DNA of 64,000 nucleotides from Undibacterium umbellatum (GCF_014284125.1 NZ_JACOFX010000010.1:62001-126000), one strand, 5' to 3'. Positions 1 through 10,330 are shown, numbered from the stretch's first letter. Notes: generated by a model not told the origin, from the sequence alone. Translations and numbers: made by a program.

Positions 1-103
1 CATTAGCATGCACGATGGATGGCAAGGAACTCAGGTCTTTATTGGCAATCATCTCATGCCAGGTTTGCAGGGAAGCGGCGACAGTTGCAGGTACATTGTT
101 CAT
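1..103 (-). CDS. NTF2-like / SnoaL-like protein, N-terminal fragment
   Basis: The first 34 codons of a minus-strand gene are visible before the window edge. The start is chosen among three consecutive ATG codons (109, 106, 103). The ATG at 103 sits 6 bases after a GAAAGG ribosome binding site at 110-115. The residues SLQTWHEMIANKDLSSLPSI resemble the first helix of small NTF2-like/SnoaL-like proteins, in which a WHxMI motif followed by a short loop is common. It lies downstream of fadH on the same strand, with an 84-base gap. The family call rests on this short stretch only. Confidence 0.55.
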   Translation of the reverse strand, partial: MNNVPATVAASLQTWHEMIANKDLSSLPSIVHAN

Positions 104-187
104 CATCATCCTTTCGGTATTGCATTTAACATTGATCAAACGGGGTCTGAATAAAGTGAGTTCATCCTGAATGGCGATTTGCTATCT

Positions 188-2212
<2,025 letters not shown>

Positions 2213-2260
2213 CTAAATATAAAGGGTTCAATCAAGCAACAAATGTTTTGTTTTAGATTT

Positions 2261-2278
2261 TATGCAACTGAGTGCATA
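2261..2278. promoter_or_regulatory. PadR/AphA-type operator, site 1
   Basis: The sequence is TATGCA-N6-TGCATA, an 18-base dyad just downstream of the predicted fadH -10 box, so it covers the expected transcription start. The form matches the TATGCA-N6 consensus known for AphA, a PadR-family regulator with the same winged-helix type as the adjacent gene. Regulation by that neighbour is inference. Confidence 0.65.
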
Positions 2279-2280
2279 AG

Positions 2281-2309
2281 AATATAACGAAACTGCTTTA
2301 TTTATGCAA
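2281..2309 (-). promoter_or_regulatory. sigma-70 type promoter of fadH
   Basis: Read on the minus strand, TTGCAT (2309-2304) and TATATT (2286-2281) are separated by exactly 17 bases. The -35 box lies inside operator site 2, and the expected +1 near 2274 falls inside operator site 1. Binding at either site should therefore block RNA polymerase. Confidence 0.55.
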
Positions 2310-2320
2310 CCAGTTGCATA
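2303..2320. promoter_or_regulatory. PadR/AphA-type operator, site 2
   Basis: This is an 18-base dyad, TATGCAAC-N2-GTTGCATA, with all eight bases of each arm complementary. It starts 42 bases (about four helical turns) from the start of site 1, so both sites lie on the same DNA face. It overlaps the fadH -35 box on one side and a TATAAA -10-like box (2319-2324) of the padR-type gene on the other, which suggests autoregulation. Confidence 0.65.
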
Positions 2321-2360
2321 TAAAATGTCTGAAAACCACACCGACTATTTACTCTAAAAC

Positions 2361-2903
2361 ATGTCTCTGCCTCACGCCTTGCTGACTTCGATTGCCGAAA
2401 AGCCATGTTCAGGCTATGACCTGGCGCGGCGTTTTGACAAGTCCATAGGCTATTTCTGGCATGCAACGCACCAGCAAATCTACCGGGAACTGGGGCGCAT
2501 GGAGAGCCAGGGCTGGGTTATTTCGACCGAGGTTGAAGGTGGGCGCGCGGGTAAAAAATTGATAGACATCCTGCCCGCTGGCCGGGATGAATTGCGGCGC
2601 TGGGCCAGCGAAACCAGTGCACCGATGCGATTGCGTGATGACATGATGGTCAAACTACGCGCTGATGCCGCCATAGGCCCGCTGGGCCTGGCGGAAGAAT
2701 TTGAGCGTCGTTTGCAAATGCATGAGCAAGAGCTACAGACCTATAGAGAAATTGAACAACGCGACTTCAGTACTGCAAAGCTGTCGCATGAGCAGCAACT
2801 GCGCTACCTGATACTGAAAGCTGGTATCACTTTTGAGGAAAGCCGTGTGCAGTGGACCAAAGAGGCTTTGCAAGTGCTGAGCAAAAAATCGGCCACAGAC
2901 TGA
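2361..2903 (+). CDS. PadR/AphA-family transcriptional regulator
   Basis: The 180-residue protein has a PadR winged-helix domain at about residues 1-85 (LLTSIAEKPCSGYDLARRFD, then IYRELGRMESQGWV) and a C-terminal helical Vir-like dimerisation domain at about 95-175. This two-domain form is that of AphA and PadR regulators. It is transcribed away from fadH. Two TATGCA-N6-TGCATA dyads lie between the genes, so the likely job is repression of fadH and of itself, relieved by a fatty-acid or aromatic metabolite. No clear Shine-Dalgarno precedes the ATG. A 10-codon ORF (2325-2357) ends three bases upstream. Confidence 0.88.
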   Translation: MSLPHALLTSIAEKPCSGYDLARRFDKSIGYFWHATHQQIYRELGRMESQGWVISTEVEGGRAGKKLIDILPAGRDELRRWASETSAPMRLRDDMMVKLRADAAIGPLGLAEEFERRLQMHEQELQTYREIEQRDFSTAKLSHEQQLRYLILKAGITFEESRVQWTKEALQVLSKKSATD

Positions 2904-3066
2904 AGATTAAGCCAAAGTAGCATTCTAATTGAGCGCTATTTCTGCTTGTAGGTCGCACTCAGCATGAGTGACCACTATCTCCTATGGAGCAAAAAAAAGG
3001 GGCAACGTATGAGCCATCTTCTTGGCCTGTCCCCCAACGAATTTGAGCTCGTCGTCAAATAAAATG

Positions 3067-3156
3067 CGCTAACATGGCACTCGAGTTGGGCTGCCCAAAA
3101 AGGGTACAGTTCATTTTATTTCTCTGGGCGGCCAGCCGTTCAGTTCAACGTTAAGC
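3067..3156 (+). repeat. attC-like recombination site (candidate)
   Basis: A 90-base segment begins with CGCTAAC (3067-3073) and ends with GTTAAGC (3150-3156), the latter fitting the integron core GTTRRRY. Imperfectly complementary inner blocks (TTGGGCTGCCC and GGGCGGCC) lie between. It follows a 17-codon ORF (3009-3062) and directly precedes the ATG at 3167, the arrangement of a gene-cassette junction. No integrase gene is in the window, and pairing of the arms is only partial, so this is tentative. Confidence 0.38.
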
Positions 3157-3166
3157 TCTCACTACT

Positions 3167-3637
3167 ATGCTGCCATTACTTTCTGAAGAACTCCTGCAAA
3201 ATGCCATCGCCGTGCTTGGACGTGATGGTATTTCTGATGATGAAATAAATGTTGAAATTGCTGCGCTTGCGCAAGACCAAATGTTGGCAAGACGCCTGAT
3301 AGATTGGCTTCCAGAAGTATTTGGCATAGTTCTAATTTCCCACATGGGAGATATAGGCTTGCCGAATACTTTTAGTGCGCAGGATAAACATGGCAATTGG
3401 TTTCAATTGGAGTTTAAGCTTGAGCCTATCATTCAAATTGCGACTAAAGTAGCAACTGAAATGTATCATGCTGGGCCACGCAATATCTTCAGCAACATCG
3501 CACTTCGCAGTGCTCTGCTTGGTGTTGTAGGTCGTGTTCTCAACGAATCAGGGTCCTTAGATGGAGGATACTTATCCGGGCCTGCACTCATAGGTATTCC
3601 TGCTGAGATTTATCTATCACCGGCAAAGCCAGTTTGA
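3167..3637 (+). CDS. hypothetical protein (possible gene-cassette product)
   Basis: This is a 156-residue acidic soluble protein that I do not recognise. It has a helical N-terminus (LLSEELLQNAIAVLGRDGIS) and a region LIDWLPEVFGIVLISHMGDIGLPNTF, with no signal peptide or membrane segment. The ATG lies 10 bases after an attC-like core site, and another GGCTAAC element follows 28 bases after the stop codon. Both are typical of integron cassettes, which often encode orphan proteins of this size. The flanks look more A+T-rich and more degenerate than the surrounding housekeeping genes. No obvious ribosome binding site is seen. Confidence 0.55.
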   Translation: MLPLLSEELLQNAIAVLGRDGISDDEINVEIAALAQDQMLARRLIDWLPEVFGIVLISHMGDIGLPNTFSAQDKHGNWFQLEFKLEPIIQIATKVATEMYHAGPRNIFSNIALRSALLGVVGRVLNESGSLDGGYLSGPALIGIPAEIYLSPAKPV

Positions 3638-3665
3638 CAGAGCTTTTTCGATTGAGCGTTATTGA

Positions 3666-4069
3666 GGCTAACAGGATGGTCGATAGGACTGGCCGCGATG
3701 ATGCTCTGTATTTTGGCGCGCCGGGAGACAGCGCTACGTAATGCCATAATCGCGAGTGACAGACAAGTAAAACTCCATAGCGCCGCAAAATCCGTCCGCA
3801 TAGCACAATTGAATGTCACTAAGGCCAAATTGGCTGCTTTCCGCGATCGCGGAGGGCTTCATACAAAAATCGAACCTGGCGCGACAATTGATCGGGAATT
3901 AAAATAGTGGAGCGAAGTTTCGCCAGCCGAAATCGTGTCCATCTATCAGGAGGTCAAGTCGCTTGTCGCAGATGATGCTCCTCAATATGACAATCGATCG
4001 GACTGGCCGCGATGCGGCTGTGTTCTTTATTAATTTGTGGGAGGCTATCCGCTCATTTCGACGTTAGCC
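3666..4069 (+). repeat. split attC-like element with internal 314-base insert
   Basis: GGCTAAC (3666-3672) and GTTAGCC (4063-4069) are perfect inverted repeats of each other but lie 404 bases apart, too far for one attC. A direct repeat, 20 of 21 bases identical, occurs at 3680-3700 and 3994-4014 (core GGACTGGCCGCGATG). Collapsing the repeat would leave a site of exactly 90 bases, the same length as the upstream candidate. The insert is open in one frame apart from a TAG at 3905-3907 and has no recognisable product, so it may be a decayed cassette or a local duplication. Confidence 0.35.
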
Positions 4070-4071
4070 AT

Positions 4072-4645
4072 ATGAAACTATTCTTCATCTTTCTCTTCGT
4101 ATTATTCGCTAAAACCGCAACGGCAACTGAACCTTTATGCACCTGCAATCCTGAACGGGGCTGTAGAGAAGAGAATGGTCCTAGCTACGACATTGGGCGT
4201 GGAGTAATGCTATCGCTTCCATCTGGTTGGCGATTTTTTCATACCCAACTGCCCCGGATCCTATAATGGCCAGTCTGCGTGAAATTCGTGCAATCAAGAA
4301 TGGTATTATTTTTGCAATTACACCATTTCCAAACATTGATAAGCGAGTTTTAACTGAAAATCAGATGTACGAGTTTGTCGCCAAGTCGGGCGGTCAATAT
4401 GTCAAGCAATCAAAAGAACAGACAATAGCACCAGTACCGATATCTAACGGCGAAATTGTGGATTGCAATGTATCCTTTACGTCCCCCAACTACAGTCGTT
4501 AAATCCATTCAACAGATTCAATAGCATGTTCACAGTCGTGTGGCTAACTGATCAAGATGTTACTAAGTTTGGATTCTGGCTTTGCCCGATGTGCAATGGA
4601 AAAGCTAGTATCTGCATTGAAACGCCGGCTTGTTTGCAGGCTTAA
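4072..4645 (+). pseudogene. frameshifted secreted protein gene
   Basis: The ATG at 4072, three bases after an attC-like core, opens a classical signal peptide (MKLFFIFLFVLFAKTATATE) followed by CTCNPERGC. The frame breaks after SGWRFF at a run of six T near 4230-4236. Adding one T restores YPTAPDPI and a frame open to 4502. Another frame (4463-4645) then appears to continue the C-terminus with a hydrophobic MFTVVWLTDQD stretch. The gene therefore looks broken at least twice, unless the T-run is a sequencing error. The family is not recognised. Confidence 0.5.
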
Positions 4646-4646
4646 A

Positions 4647-5225
4647 TCAGGCGATGCTGTCATCTTTGTAAACACCAACTGATGCTTCAATCACTTCCTG
4701 TGCTATGGCTGTCTCTTGCTCAGTGTTTGTTTGCACTACCAGCACAAACTGCCCGCTGGTAATCGCATCGTCGATCAAGCTGGATAACCAGCCTTGCTTG
4801 TCAGCACCAGCCTTATCCGCTTCACTTGCGTCAGCGGTATTTTTCTTGAACGCGCCTTGCGTGGCACCCAGCAAACCACCGATGCTGGCGCCCCATCCCA
4901 TCATGACCAGAGGTGCAACCAGGGGACTGGCGATAAATAGACTGACATTGGCGGCGACCAGGGCCACTTCTGCCAGGGCACCCAGTCCTGTACCCACAGC
5001 GGTCCCGATAGCACCACTGACCAGAATATCTTTCAAGGCCTTGTCGCTACCCGCCACAGGACCGGGCTGGGGTGGCAATGCAGCAGTTGGAGGTGCTGCA
5101 AGGGTATTGTCAAAAATCTGCATGCGCCCGGACGGTATGCCTCTCAAAAGCAGGCTGCTCAGAGTAGCTTCGGCCTCGCCGCGTTCAGCGAAAAAGCCGG
5201 ATACATGGTGAAGATAAGGATTCAT
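4647..5225 (-). CDS. glycine-rich membrane-associated stress-type protein
   Basis: This is a 192-residue protein. The N-terminus (HHVSGFFAERGEAEATLSSL) resembles the start of general-stress-protein domains that sense a turn after a short beta strand. The centre (about residues 68-125) holds two glycine-rich hydrophobic stretches (AIGTAVGTGLGALAEVALV and PLVMMGWGASIGGLLGATQG) that look like glycine-zipper membrane segments. The C-terminus (FVLVVQTNTEQETAIAQEVI) is a second ferredoxin-like strand-helix unit. It lies near oxidative-stress genes, which fits an envelope-stress role, but no function is assigned. Confidence 0.7.
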   Translation of the reverse strand: MNPYLHHVSGFFAERGEAEATLSSLLLRGIPSGRMQIFDNTLAAPPTAALPPQPGPVAGSDKALKDILVSGAIGTAVGTGLGALAEVALVAANVSLFIASPLVAPLVMMGWGASIGGLLGATQGAFKKNTADASEADKAGADKQGWLSSLIDDAITSGQFVLVVQTNTEQETAIAQEVIEASVGVYKDDSIA

Positions 5226-5269
5226 TTTTTTCTTTCACATCGACAAAGGCTGTTCATACTTCAAAGAAT

Positions 5270-6346
5270 TTATTTTGGTCGCGGTCTTTTTACGTCAGCC
5301 TGCACGGCCTGCAATCGACCCGCACGTAATTCAATCACTGCCTTGGCTACCGCAGTAGCCACATTACGTGACTCCTGCTGCATGTCCATATCTGCATCCA
5401 GCGCTTCATGACTATTGGCATAGGGTTCGTAGTAACCTATATACCGCCCCAGTCGTGCCTGTGTTCCTGCATCGATAAAGGCCATCCAGTCCAGCCAGTC
5501 AGACAATGCGCGACGTGAATCATCTACACCAGCCACGTCGCCATGGACAATCAGGCCATAGGCTCGGCCAGCCAGATGCTGGGGATAATTCCAGCCTGCC
5601 ATTTCCAGCTCCTTGGCCTTGGCGGCTTTTTTTCCTGAGGTGGAGGTAGGATCGGGATTACCACCATCAGCACAGACCAGGCGGTCTATCATCAGCTTCA
5701 GGGGACTGGGACTTTGGTACCAATAGACTGGAGTGACGATGATGACAGCATGCGCTGCGACCCAGCGTTCATAGATTTCTGCCATCCAGTCATTGGTCTG
5801 GTTCAGCGCATGGTTGGGGTAGCAACTGCAAGGCCAGTGACACAAGGGCATGGCCGTTGAGGCGCAGCCTTTGCAGGGGAAAATATTCTTGCCATACTCT
5901 GAAGTCAGTAAACTCAGGTCGAGTACATCGGGCTGAATATTTGCTTGTTCCAATTCCTTTTTGGCGATTTGCAGCAGGCGAAAACTCTTGGACATTTCAC
6001 CGGGACAGGTACCGTCATTGCGCGCTGAACCGCAGATCAACAAGACACGAGATGGTGTGGCTGCTTCCCCCCAATGTGTTTGCGCTGCATCCAGACGGTC
6101 TTTGGTTGCTTGCCACTCCACAGACAGATCGTAATCCGGGTCTGCATAGCCAGCACCTGCTTTTTGCGTGAACGGTGCTTTGCGTCCTTCGTCATAAGCA
6201 TGCCAGGCAATTTCTTCCAGCCTGGCTATCGCGGATTCTTCAGCGCCAAAAGCCGGATCAATAAATCTGGCGCGATAACGTTGGCCAAATTCCTCGCGAC
6301 TGAGTTGAGCCCCTGCCTGACCTGTGTGTATTTTTATCATGATCAT
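5270..6346 (-). CDS. flavodoxin-fold NAD(P)H-dependent oxidoreductase
   Basis: The 358 residues contain an NADPH-dependent FMN reductase / flavodoxin-like domain from about residue 100 (RVLLICGSARNDGTCPG, the phosphate-binding loop of FMN) to about 290 (AVIIVTPVYWYQSPSPLKLMIDR). A CKGC motif lies between them, as in iron-sulfur flavoprotein relatives. The first 95 residues form an extension (REEFGQRYRARFIDPAF) that I do not recognise. Two start codons, at 6346 and 6340, are possible. The divergent neighbours are osmC and sodB, so a role in redox stress is plausible; the substrate is unknown. Confidence 0.8.
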   Translation of the reverse strand: MIMIKIHTGQAGAQLSREEFGQRYRARFIDPAFGAEESAIARLEEIAWHAYDEGRKAPFTQKAGAGYADPDYDLSVEWQATKDRLDAAQTHWGEAATPSRVLLICGSARNDGTCPGEMSKSFRLLQIAKKELEQANIQPDVLDLSLLTSEYGKNIFPCKGCASTAMPLCHWPCSCYPNHALNQTNDWMAEIYERWVAAHAVIIVTPVYWYQSPSPLKLMIDRLVCADGGNPDPTSTSGKKAAKAKELEMAGWNYPQHLAGRAYGLIVHGDVAGVDDSRRALSDWLDWMAFIDAGTQARLGRYIGYYEPYANSHEALDADMDMQQESRNVATAVAKAVIELRAGRLQAVQADVKRPRPK

Positions 6347-6612
6347 CTAATTCCAGTAGGAAAACGCATGCTGCATATACGCATGCAGACTAAGGGAATG
6401 ACAGAAGATGATCTGTGCGCTGACTCACATATAACAGGTCAATAAAGTCACAAATTGTATAAGTATCCTTGCGTGTGTTAGCGAACAGATGCCTTTAAAG
6501 CAAAGGCATAGGCTACGGCTAAATGACAAATTCTGATCAGGGAAACTGATGCGCATACTAGCGCAATGATGAACCTGGCCTACTTTGCTGCACTCACAGA
6601 AAAGGATCTACC
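6347..6612. other. intergenic region between oxidoreductase and osmC
   Basis: This 266-base divergent control region contains a perfect 8-base-pair hairpin (ATGCCTTT / AAAGGCAT, 6489-6509) and two GCATGC palindromes about 15 bases apart near 6366-6386. The hairpin has no T-tract, so it is not an obvious terminator. I see no gene here. Confidence 0.4.
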
Positions 6613-7062
6613 ATGACCAAAAAAACTGCCAGCGTCCATTGGGAAGGCTCAGGCAAAACAGCTGTCGGTAATATCAGCACTGAAACCGGCGCGCTGAAGG
6701 ATTATCCCTATGGCTTTGCCAGTCGCTTTGAAGACGACCGGCGCGGTAGCAACCCAGAAGAATTATTGGGTGCCGCCCATGCTGCCTGTTTCACCATGGC
6801 ATTTTCATTTGCCTGCGAAAAAGCAGGATTGAAAACCACCGATGTTGATACCAAGGCCAGCGTCAGCTTATCCAAGCAGGGTGAGGGTTTCGTGATCGAC
6901 CGTATTGCGCTGGCAATGGAAGCGACTGTCGCTGGCATAAGCGATGCGCAATTCCAGGAAATCGCGGCGGCAGCAAAACGTGACTGCCCACTGTCAAAAG
7001 CACTTGCAAGTGTCCCTGAAATAACATTGCAAGCGACACTGCGTGTGGACACCACTCCGTAA
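6613..7062 (+). CDS. osmC: OsmC/Ohr-family peroxiredoxin
   Basis: This 149-residue thiol peroxidase detoxifies organic hydroperoxides. The two catalytic cysteines are C59 ([12 protein letters not shown]) and C125 ([10 protein letters not shown]). The [15 protein letters not shown] motif and the length are typical of the OsmC branch rather than Ohr. The ATG follows an AAAGGATC ribosome binding site. The next gene, an Fe-superoxide dismutase, starts 24 bases downstream with its own ribosome binding site, so the two probably form an oxidative-stress operon. Confidence 0.92.
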   Translation: MTKKTASVHWEGSGKTAVGNISTETGALKDYPYGFASRFEDDRRGSNPEELLGAAHAACFTMAFSFACEKAGLKTTDVDTKASVSLSKQGEGFVIDRIALAMEATVAGISDAQFQEIAAAAKRDCPLSKALASVPEITLQATLRVDTTP

Positions 7063-7085
7063 CCTTGCTCACCGGAAGGACTGAC

Positions 7086-7682
7086 ATGCTGCATACCCTA
7101 CCCGAACTACCTTATGCAATGGATGCATTGCAACCACATATCTCCAGGGAAACCCTGGAATTTCATTATGGCAAACATCATCAGGCCTATGTGACGAATT
7201 TGAATGCCCTGATCAAGGACACAGAATTTGCCGAAGAGTCTCTGGAAAATATCATCAAGAAATCCACCGGCAGCATATTCAATAATGCCGCACAGGTGTG
7301 GAACCATAATTTTTATTGGCAAAGCCTGACTCCCAACGGCGGCGGCGTTGCCACTGGCGCATTGGGTGACGCGATTACGGCTCAATGGGGTTCGTTTGAC
7401 ACATTCAGGCAAGAATTTACTCAGTCCTGCATCAGTAATTTTGGGTCTGGCTGGACTTGGTTACTGAAGCGTTTTGACGATACGCTGGCAATTGTCAATA
7501 CTTCAAACGCTGCCACGCCTTTGATCGGTGTCGACAAGCCTTTGCTGACCTGCGATGTGTGGGAACATGCTTATTACATTGACTACCGCAACCAGCGACC
7601 TGCTTATATGGAAGCTTACTGGAGTTTAGTGAATTGGGATTTTGTTGCCGCTAATTTTACTGAAGCAAAAATAGCGAGCTGA
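7086..7682 (+). CDS. sodB: iron superoxide dismutase SodB
   Basis: This enzyme converts superoxide to oxygen and hydrogen peroxide in the cytoplasm. Metal ligands are visible as H27, H74, D157 and H161 ([12 protein letters not shown]). Q70 in [11 protein letters not shown] is the residue that marks the iron form. The length of 198 residues is normal. The ATG at 7086 follows a GGAAGGA ribosome binding site; an upstream TTG at 7065 is not needed. It is probably co-transcribed with osmC. Confidence 0.95.
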   Translation: MLHTLPELPYAMDALQPHISRETLEFHYGKHHQAYVTNLNALIKDTEFAEESLENIIKKSTGSIFNNAAQVWNHNFYWQSLTPNGGGVATGALGDAITAQWGSFDTFRQEFTQSCISNFGSGWTWLLKRFDDTLAIVNTSNAATPLIGVDKPLLTCDVWEHAYYIDYRNQRPAYMEAYWSLVNWDFVAANFTEAKIAS

Positions 7683-7730
7683 CAGCTAGTGCTGTAAAAA
7701 TCCGCCTCTCGGCTTTGTATCCCACACAAT

Positions 7731-8684
7731 CTATATCTTGTGCGAAGCCGATTCCAGCTTCAGCGCAGGGCCAGAGGAAATCGCAAGCAGTCTGGATGAA
7801 GGAGTATCGTTTACCAGCAGCAAACCTGTCGTATCCATCCCTCGTTTCCTGTCTGCCAGATTCTTTTGTTCTATATTTTCCAGGTGTAATTTTCCCTCGT
7901 CAATATTGGCTTTGAATTTTGCTTCAGGTATGGAGGCAATCGATAAATTTGCTTCTCCTTTAGCGAGGCTGCTGCCCTTATACGACGAAGTTTCAAACAG
8001 GCTTTTTGAACCAACTTTTTCTGCGATCTTTTTCTCGCTACCGTCTGCATTGATATGGGTGGAAGCCTTGACCTCCATATTGCGCATCAACTCATAAGAT
8101 GAAGCTGAAACCGCCTTGAACACCTCAGCCAGCGAACCTGTCTCATCGTAGATCGCCTGAAATACATCCTTGGGCTTGCCATTGATATGCGTGACCTCAG
8201 TGTTTTTCAATATGGCAGGCAACTCCACCAGGCCCAGGGTGCGGTCTGCACCGGCATAACCGCTGAGCGTCATGACCTCGCCTTTGGTGGTGGCAGCAAA
8301 CCGGGCCGAAGCATCTGCCCAGCGGCCATCTGTGGCGGCGAACATGAATTGATTGGCCGGATGATCACGCTTGCTCAGTACTTCATCGACTGACTTACAA
8401 TGATGCGCTCTGGCGACAGCCTCAAGGTAATCTTCTGACTGCAGAAAAGCCGCTATCGGTGTCTTGTTAATCGCGCGTATATTTTCTTGATTGGCGACCA
8501 TGAGCTCAACCAGGTCATTACTGGAAATGTCCTTGTGCACCATACCGCCATAGAGCAGGGTGACTTGTCCGTCAGAATAGACGGACACCTGATTGGCGAG
8601 GTCTTTCAATGAACCCGGCGTGCGGTAATCTTCTGGATGATCTTGCAGCAACGCTATGGCTTGCAGATGACTGAGACCTGACAT
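7731..8684 (-). CDS. uncharacterised protein, downstream member of a two-gene unit
   Basis: I do not assign this 317-residue protein. It has no signal peptide or membrane segment. The first half holds a compact domain with motifs HPANQFMFAATDGRWADASA, TKGEVMTLSGYAGADRTLG and LPAILKNTEVTHINGKP. The last third is charged and low in complexity (KIAEKVGSKSLFETSSYKGS), as in C-terminal tails of exported effectors. It starts 11 bases after the stop of the upstream small gene, so the two are co-transcribed. An effector with its immunity protein is one possible reading, but nothing in the sequence proves it. Confidence 0.7.
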   Translation of the reverse strand: MSGLSHLQAIALLQDHPEDYRTPGSLKDLANQVSVYSDGQVTLLYGGMVHKDISSNDLVELMVANQENIRAINKTPIAAFLQSEDYLEAVARAHHCKSVDEVLSKRDHPANQFMFAATDGRWADASARFAATTKGEVMTLSGYAGADRTLGLVELPAILKNTEVTHINGKPKDVFQAIYDETGSLAEVFKAVSASSYELMRNMEVKASTHINADGSEKKIAEKVGSKSLFETSSYKGSSLAKGEANLSIASIPEAKFKANIDEGKLHLENIEQKNLADRKRGMDTTGLLLVNDTPSSRLLAISSGPALKLESASHKI

Positions 8685-8695
8685 AAGTCCTCCGT

Positions 8696-9115
8696 CTAAA
8701 AGTCAAATTCTGCTATGTGGGCTGAATAGGCTGGCGACAAGGAACCATCGCGGTAAGCCCGCAAGGCATCTTTGATATCTGTCATGAAAGCGGTGCGGTT
8801 CGCTTCAAACTCTGCCCTGGCGTCTGCTTCTGGTTCACGCATGCCCAGCCAGCTCCAGCTGGTTTTCCATTTATCGTCCGGCATGTCCTGTCCTTCGCTG
8901 CGCAGGCGCAAGCTATACAGATTACCGTTCCAAAAGTAGCTGAAATTTTTGTGTGATGGCTGTTCGCGGTCGTAGGTCAAGTAGCGCAAATAGAAATTGC
9001 GCTCGCGGTCTATCACCCATCTGGACGCCACAGCCATGGGAAACTGCTTATCAATCTCGCGCAAGCCAAAAGCAACAATATCTGCTTCGGGAATTCTCTC
9101 GTAGATGAAAGCCAC
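8696..9115 (-). CDS. uncharacterised small protein, upstream member of a two-gene unit
   Basis: The start is chosen at GTG 9115 because an AGGAG ribosome binding site ends 8 bases before it (9124-9128). An in-frame ATG at 9142 lacks one. The 139-residue product begins VAFIYERIPEADIVAFGL and is rich in aromatic residues (FSYFWNGNLYSLRL, WKTSWSWLGMREPE). It is acidic and has no signal peptide. Small acidic aromatic proteins encoded next to a larger unknown protein are often immunity or chaperone partners. That is an inference from layout only. Confidence 0.65.
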   Translation of the reverse strand: MAFIYERIPEADIVAFGLREIDKQFPMAVASRWVIDRERNFYLRYLTYDREQPSHKNFSYFWNGNLYSLRLRSEGQDMPDDKWKTSWSWLGMREPEADARAEFEANRTAFMTDIKDALRAYRDGSLSPAYSAHIAEFDF

Positions 9116-9375
9116 TGTTAGTTCTCCTGATAGGTCAGTCATGACAACATAAATATACGAATATTTTCGCATTGCAGTTAATAGCAAAATACTACCTGTT
9201 ATGCAAACCTGCTTACACATTGTTGCGCTTTAATATAAAACACACAATTACTTGATTGACACACCTACGTCTCTCATGCACCATCTATTTACATTAATGC
9301 ATCATGCATCCTGATCTGACAGGCTGGTTCAGGAACTGCCATTCTGACTTTTTTCTAACTTCACACTGTAACCAC

Positions 9376-10311
9376 ATGAAAAACTCTCCCTCCTTCAAAA
9401 AGATCAGTCTTCTTGCTGCAAGCCTCGCATCCATGACCGCACCTGTTCTGGCCGCTGACTACAATCCTTTTCCCAAGGCTGGTGTCTATGATGCCAGCGA
9501 CAACAGTTTTGAACGTCAGTTAACAGTAAAACCAGATGGCAAATTCACGCTGGAAGTAGCAGAAAAAGGCAAGCCCGGCAATTTGCGTAGTGGCGCAGGA
9601 GAAGGAAAGTTATCAGATGCGCCTGGCGGCTGGGATTTTAGCCAAGGTCGATGCAATATGACATTAAAACGTGCATCCGGCGGCATGCAGTTGCATGTAG
9701 AAAACTGCGCCAGCGCATGGGGTGACGTGCCATTCGACGGCAAATACAAATACCAGGGTGAAGAAGTTGCAGCAGCACCTGTCAAGGCTGCACCTGCAGC
9801 AGCAACACCAAAAGCGGCAGCAACTGTAGCAACTGCTTCACCGCTACCCGTTGCCCAGACCACATCTGCCCCGGCAGCAAATGGCTTGCCGTCGCGCAAG
9901 GAAATCAATGAAAAATGGCAAGGGATAAGTGGAGATAATATTGGCAATAAACATGTGGCCTTTGTCGCCAAACCCATAGAAACAAAATCAAGCACGCCAA
10001 ACCCAATTGAGCAGTTTTCCAAAGCTGCATTCGTTATCGATACAAACATACGGTATGGGGAAATGTCAGCAGCAGAGTTGGCAAAATTTCCCTTACAACT
10101 GATAGAAGTCCCGCTACCTGCTGTCGGCCCCAAGGAAGGTTTGGAATTTAAAAGCGATTGCGTCTATGGCAAATCCGATAAAGTAATCGTCATCAATAGG
10201 ACGGGCCAGCCAACCATCAAGCGCATGGCTGCCTGGATGATGGATAATAATTTGAAAGTCGTGGAAATCAAGCAAGTCAACAAGGTCAACTGCACTTCCC
10301 CGTTCTATTGA
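9376..10311 (+). CDS. secreted protein of unknown function
   Basis: The ATG at 9376 opens a clear signal peptide (KKISLLAASLASMTAPVLAA) with cleavage expected before DYNPF. An upstream in-frame ATG at 9304 would bury it. After cleavage there is an N-terminal beta-rich domain of about 115 residues with two Cys (GRCNMTLKR, VENCASAWG), an Ala/Pro linker of about 45 residues, and a C-terminal domain with another Cys pair (SDCVYGKSD, VNCTSPFY). The protein is probably periplasmic with disulfides. A 10-base-pair terminator follows. I do not recognise the family. Confidence 0.75.
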   Translation: MKNSPSFKKISLLAASLASMTAPVLAADYNPFPKAGVYDASDNSFERQLTVKPDGKFTLEVAEKGKPGNLRSGAGEGKLSDAPGGWDFSQGRCNMTLKRASGGMQLHVENCASAWGDVPFDGKYKYQGEEVAAAPVKAAPAAATPKAAATVATASPLPVAQTTSAPAANGLPSRKEINEKWQGISGDNIGNKHVAFVAKPIETKSSTPNPIEQFSKAAFVIDTNIRYGEMSAAELAKFPLQLIEVPLPAVGPKEGLEFKSDCVYGKSDKVIVINRTGQPTIKRMAAWMMDNNLKVVEIKQVNKVNCTSPFY

Positions 10312-10330
10312 AATTCAGGGCTTCATGATA

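Noticed and set aside
2325..2357. 10-codon ORF before the padR-type gene
   Set aside because: It could be a leader peptide, but there is no ribosome binding site and it overlaps the promoter region.
4542..4548. GGCTAAC at the end of the frameshifted gene
   Set aside because: No matching GTTAGCC follows within 150 bases, so it is probably a chance match rather than a third attC.
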